Program-made: the position numbers and the translations under genes
Shown here: positions 5,242 to 5,500 of the stretch, in pieces
How positions within the stretch are numbered: the first letter of the stretch is position 1
Layout: every line of letters begins with the position of its first letter
The notes under the pieces: generated by a model
What the model was told of the DNA's origin: nothing
The model's database searches: none
What the model saw: only the letters and a program-made list of their open reading frames with translations
Assembly (NCBI GenBank): GCA_021789755.1
Contig: JAJYJD010000251.1
Location: forward strand, 1 to 5,500
DNA length: 5,500 bases
Reading direction: 5' to 3'
Source: Bacteroidota bacterium
GTDB taxonomy: Bacteria > Bacteroidota > Ignavibacteria > Kryptoniales > JAKASW01

Positions 5242-5500
5242 GACACTAAAAATATATGAAGAAAACGGCCCAATTGCACGCGACGATCCCGACCGAAATG
5301 CGAATGAACTGGAGCTTTGCACCGCAGCTTCACAAGCTCAAGACCTGCCCGTTGCGGGGTCGACCATGCGAGGAAATGGAAGGCAAATCTTAGAAATGCG
5401 CGCGAATTTTTTTCTAATCCAAATGAGTCCCGATCCAATACCACGTGACCTAATCTCACCCTCTGAGACAAAGCGTCCTCCGCTATTTACCTATCCTTGT
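5242..5500. other. Region upstream of hprK, no convincing gene
   Basis: The stretch should contain the hprK promoter on the minus strand, but no good -35/-10 pair was found. An 87-codon minus frame (5471-5208) has a GGAGG 5 bases before a TTG, but it overlaps hprK out of frame and its composition (Arg/His/Phe-rich, no pattern) looks non-coding. A 45-codon plus frame from 5256 has no ribosome binding site. Part of an upstream gene could begin beyond the window edge. Confidence 0.5.

Noticed and set aside
5208..5471. Minus-strand 87-codon frame with GGAGG before a TTG
   Set aside because: It overlaps hprK out of frame with no recognisable sequence pattern. The good RBS alone is not enough.

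Overview
The window looks like a piece of a chromosome from the Bacteroidota/Chlorobiota/Ignavibacteriota side of the FCB group. Three things suggest this: a mid-GC intergenic style rich in short palindromic and AT-rich repeats (AATTCAAAATTT copies, ATCCGTG-type inverted repeats), an HPr kinase without nearby PTS genes, and a 232-aa helical protein of a type I recall from Bacteroidota-like genomes. The assignment is inference only. No rRNA, tRNA, CRISPR, transposase or phage gene is visible.

Right part (2328-5241, all minus strand): three conserved genes. hprK (HPr kinase/phosphorylase) is followed at once by a short-chain dehydrogenase/reductase, with only one base between stop and ATG, so the two are probably co-transcribed. 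After about 130 bp of AT-rich repeat-bearing spacer comes a radical SAM protein of the PflX/COG1313 type. The 259 bases right of hprK hold no convincing gene.

Middle (1946-2327): one small orphan gene on the plus strand (73 aa, acidic, unrecognised), then an imperfect inverted-repeat element that fills the gap between the two convergent genes.

Left part (1-1790, minus strand): the most unusual region. A near-consensus sigma70-type promoter (TTGACA, 17 bp, TAAAAT) at 1788-1760 points leftward. Downstream of it come about 350 nt with no usable reading frame but several potential stems, then an array of about twelve degenerate 21-bp units (1130-1381) in strict register, then a gene with an excellent Shine-Dalgarno (232 aa, helical, unknown function). 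After its stop codon there are six inverted repeats in 300 bases. Promoter, leader, repeat array, protein gene and hairpins lie in one orientation and look like one transcription unit. This is the best candidate for an undescribed RNA-plus-protein system, but no function can be read from the sequence.
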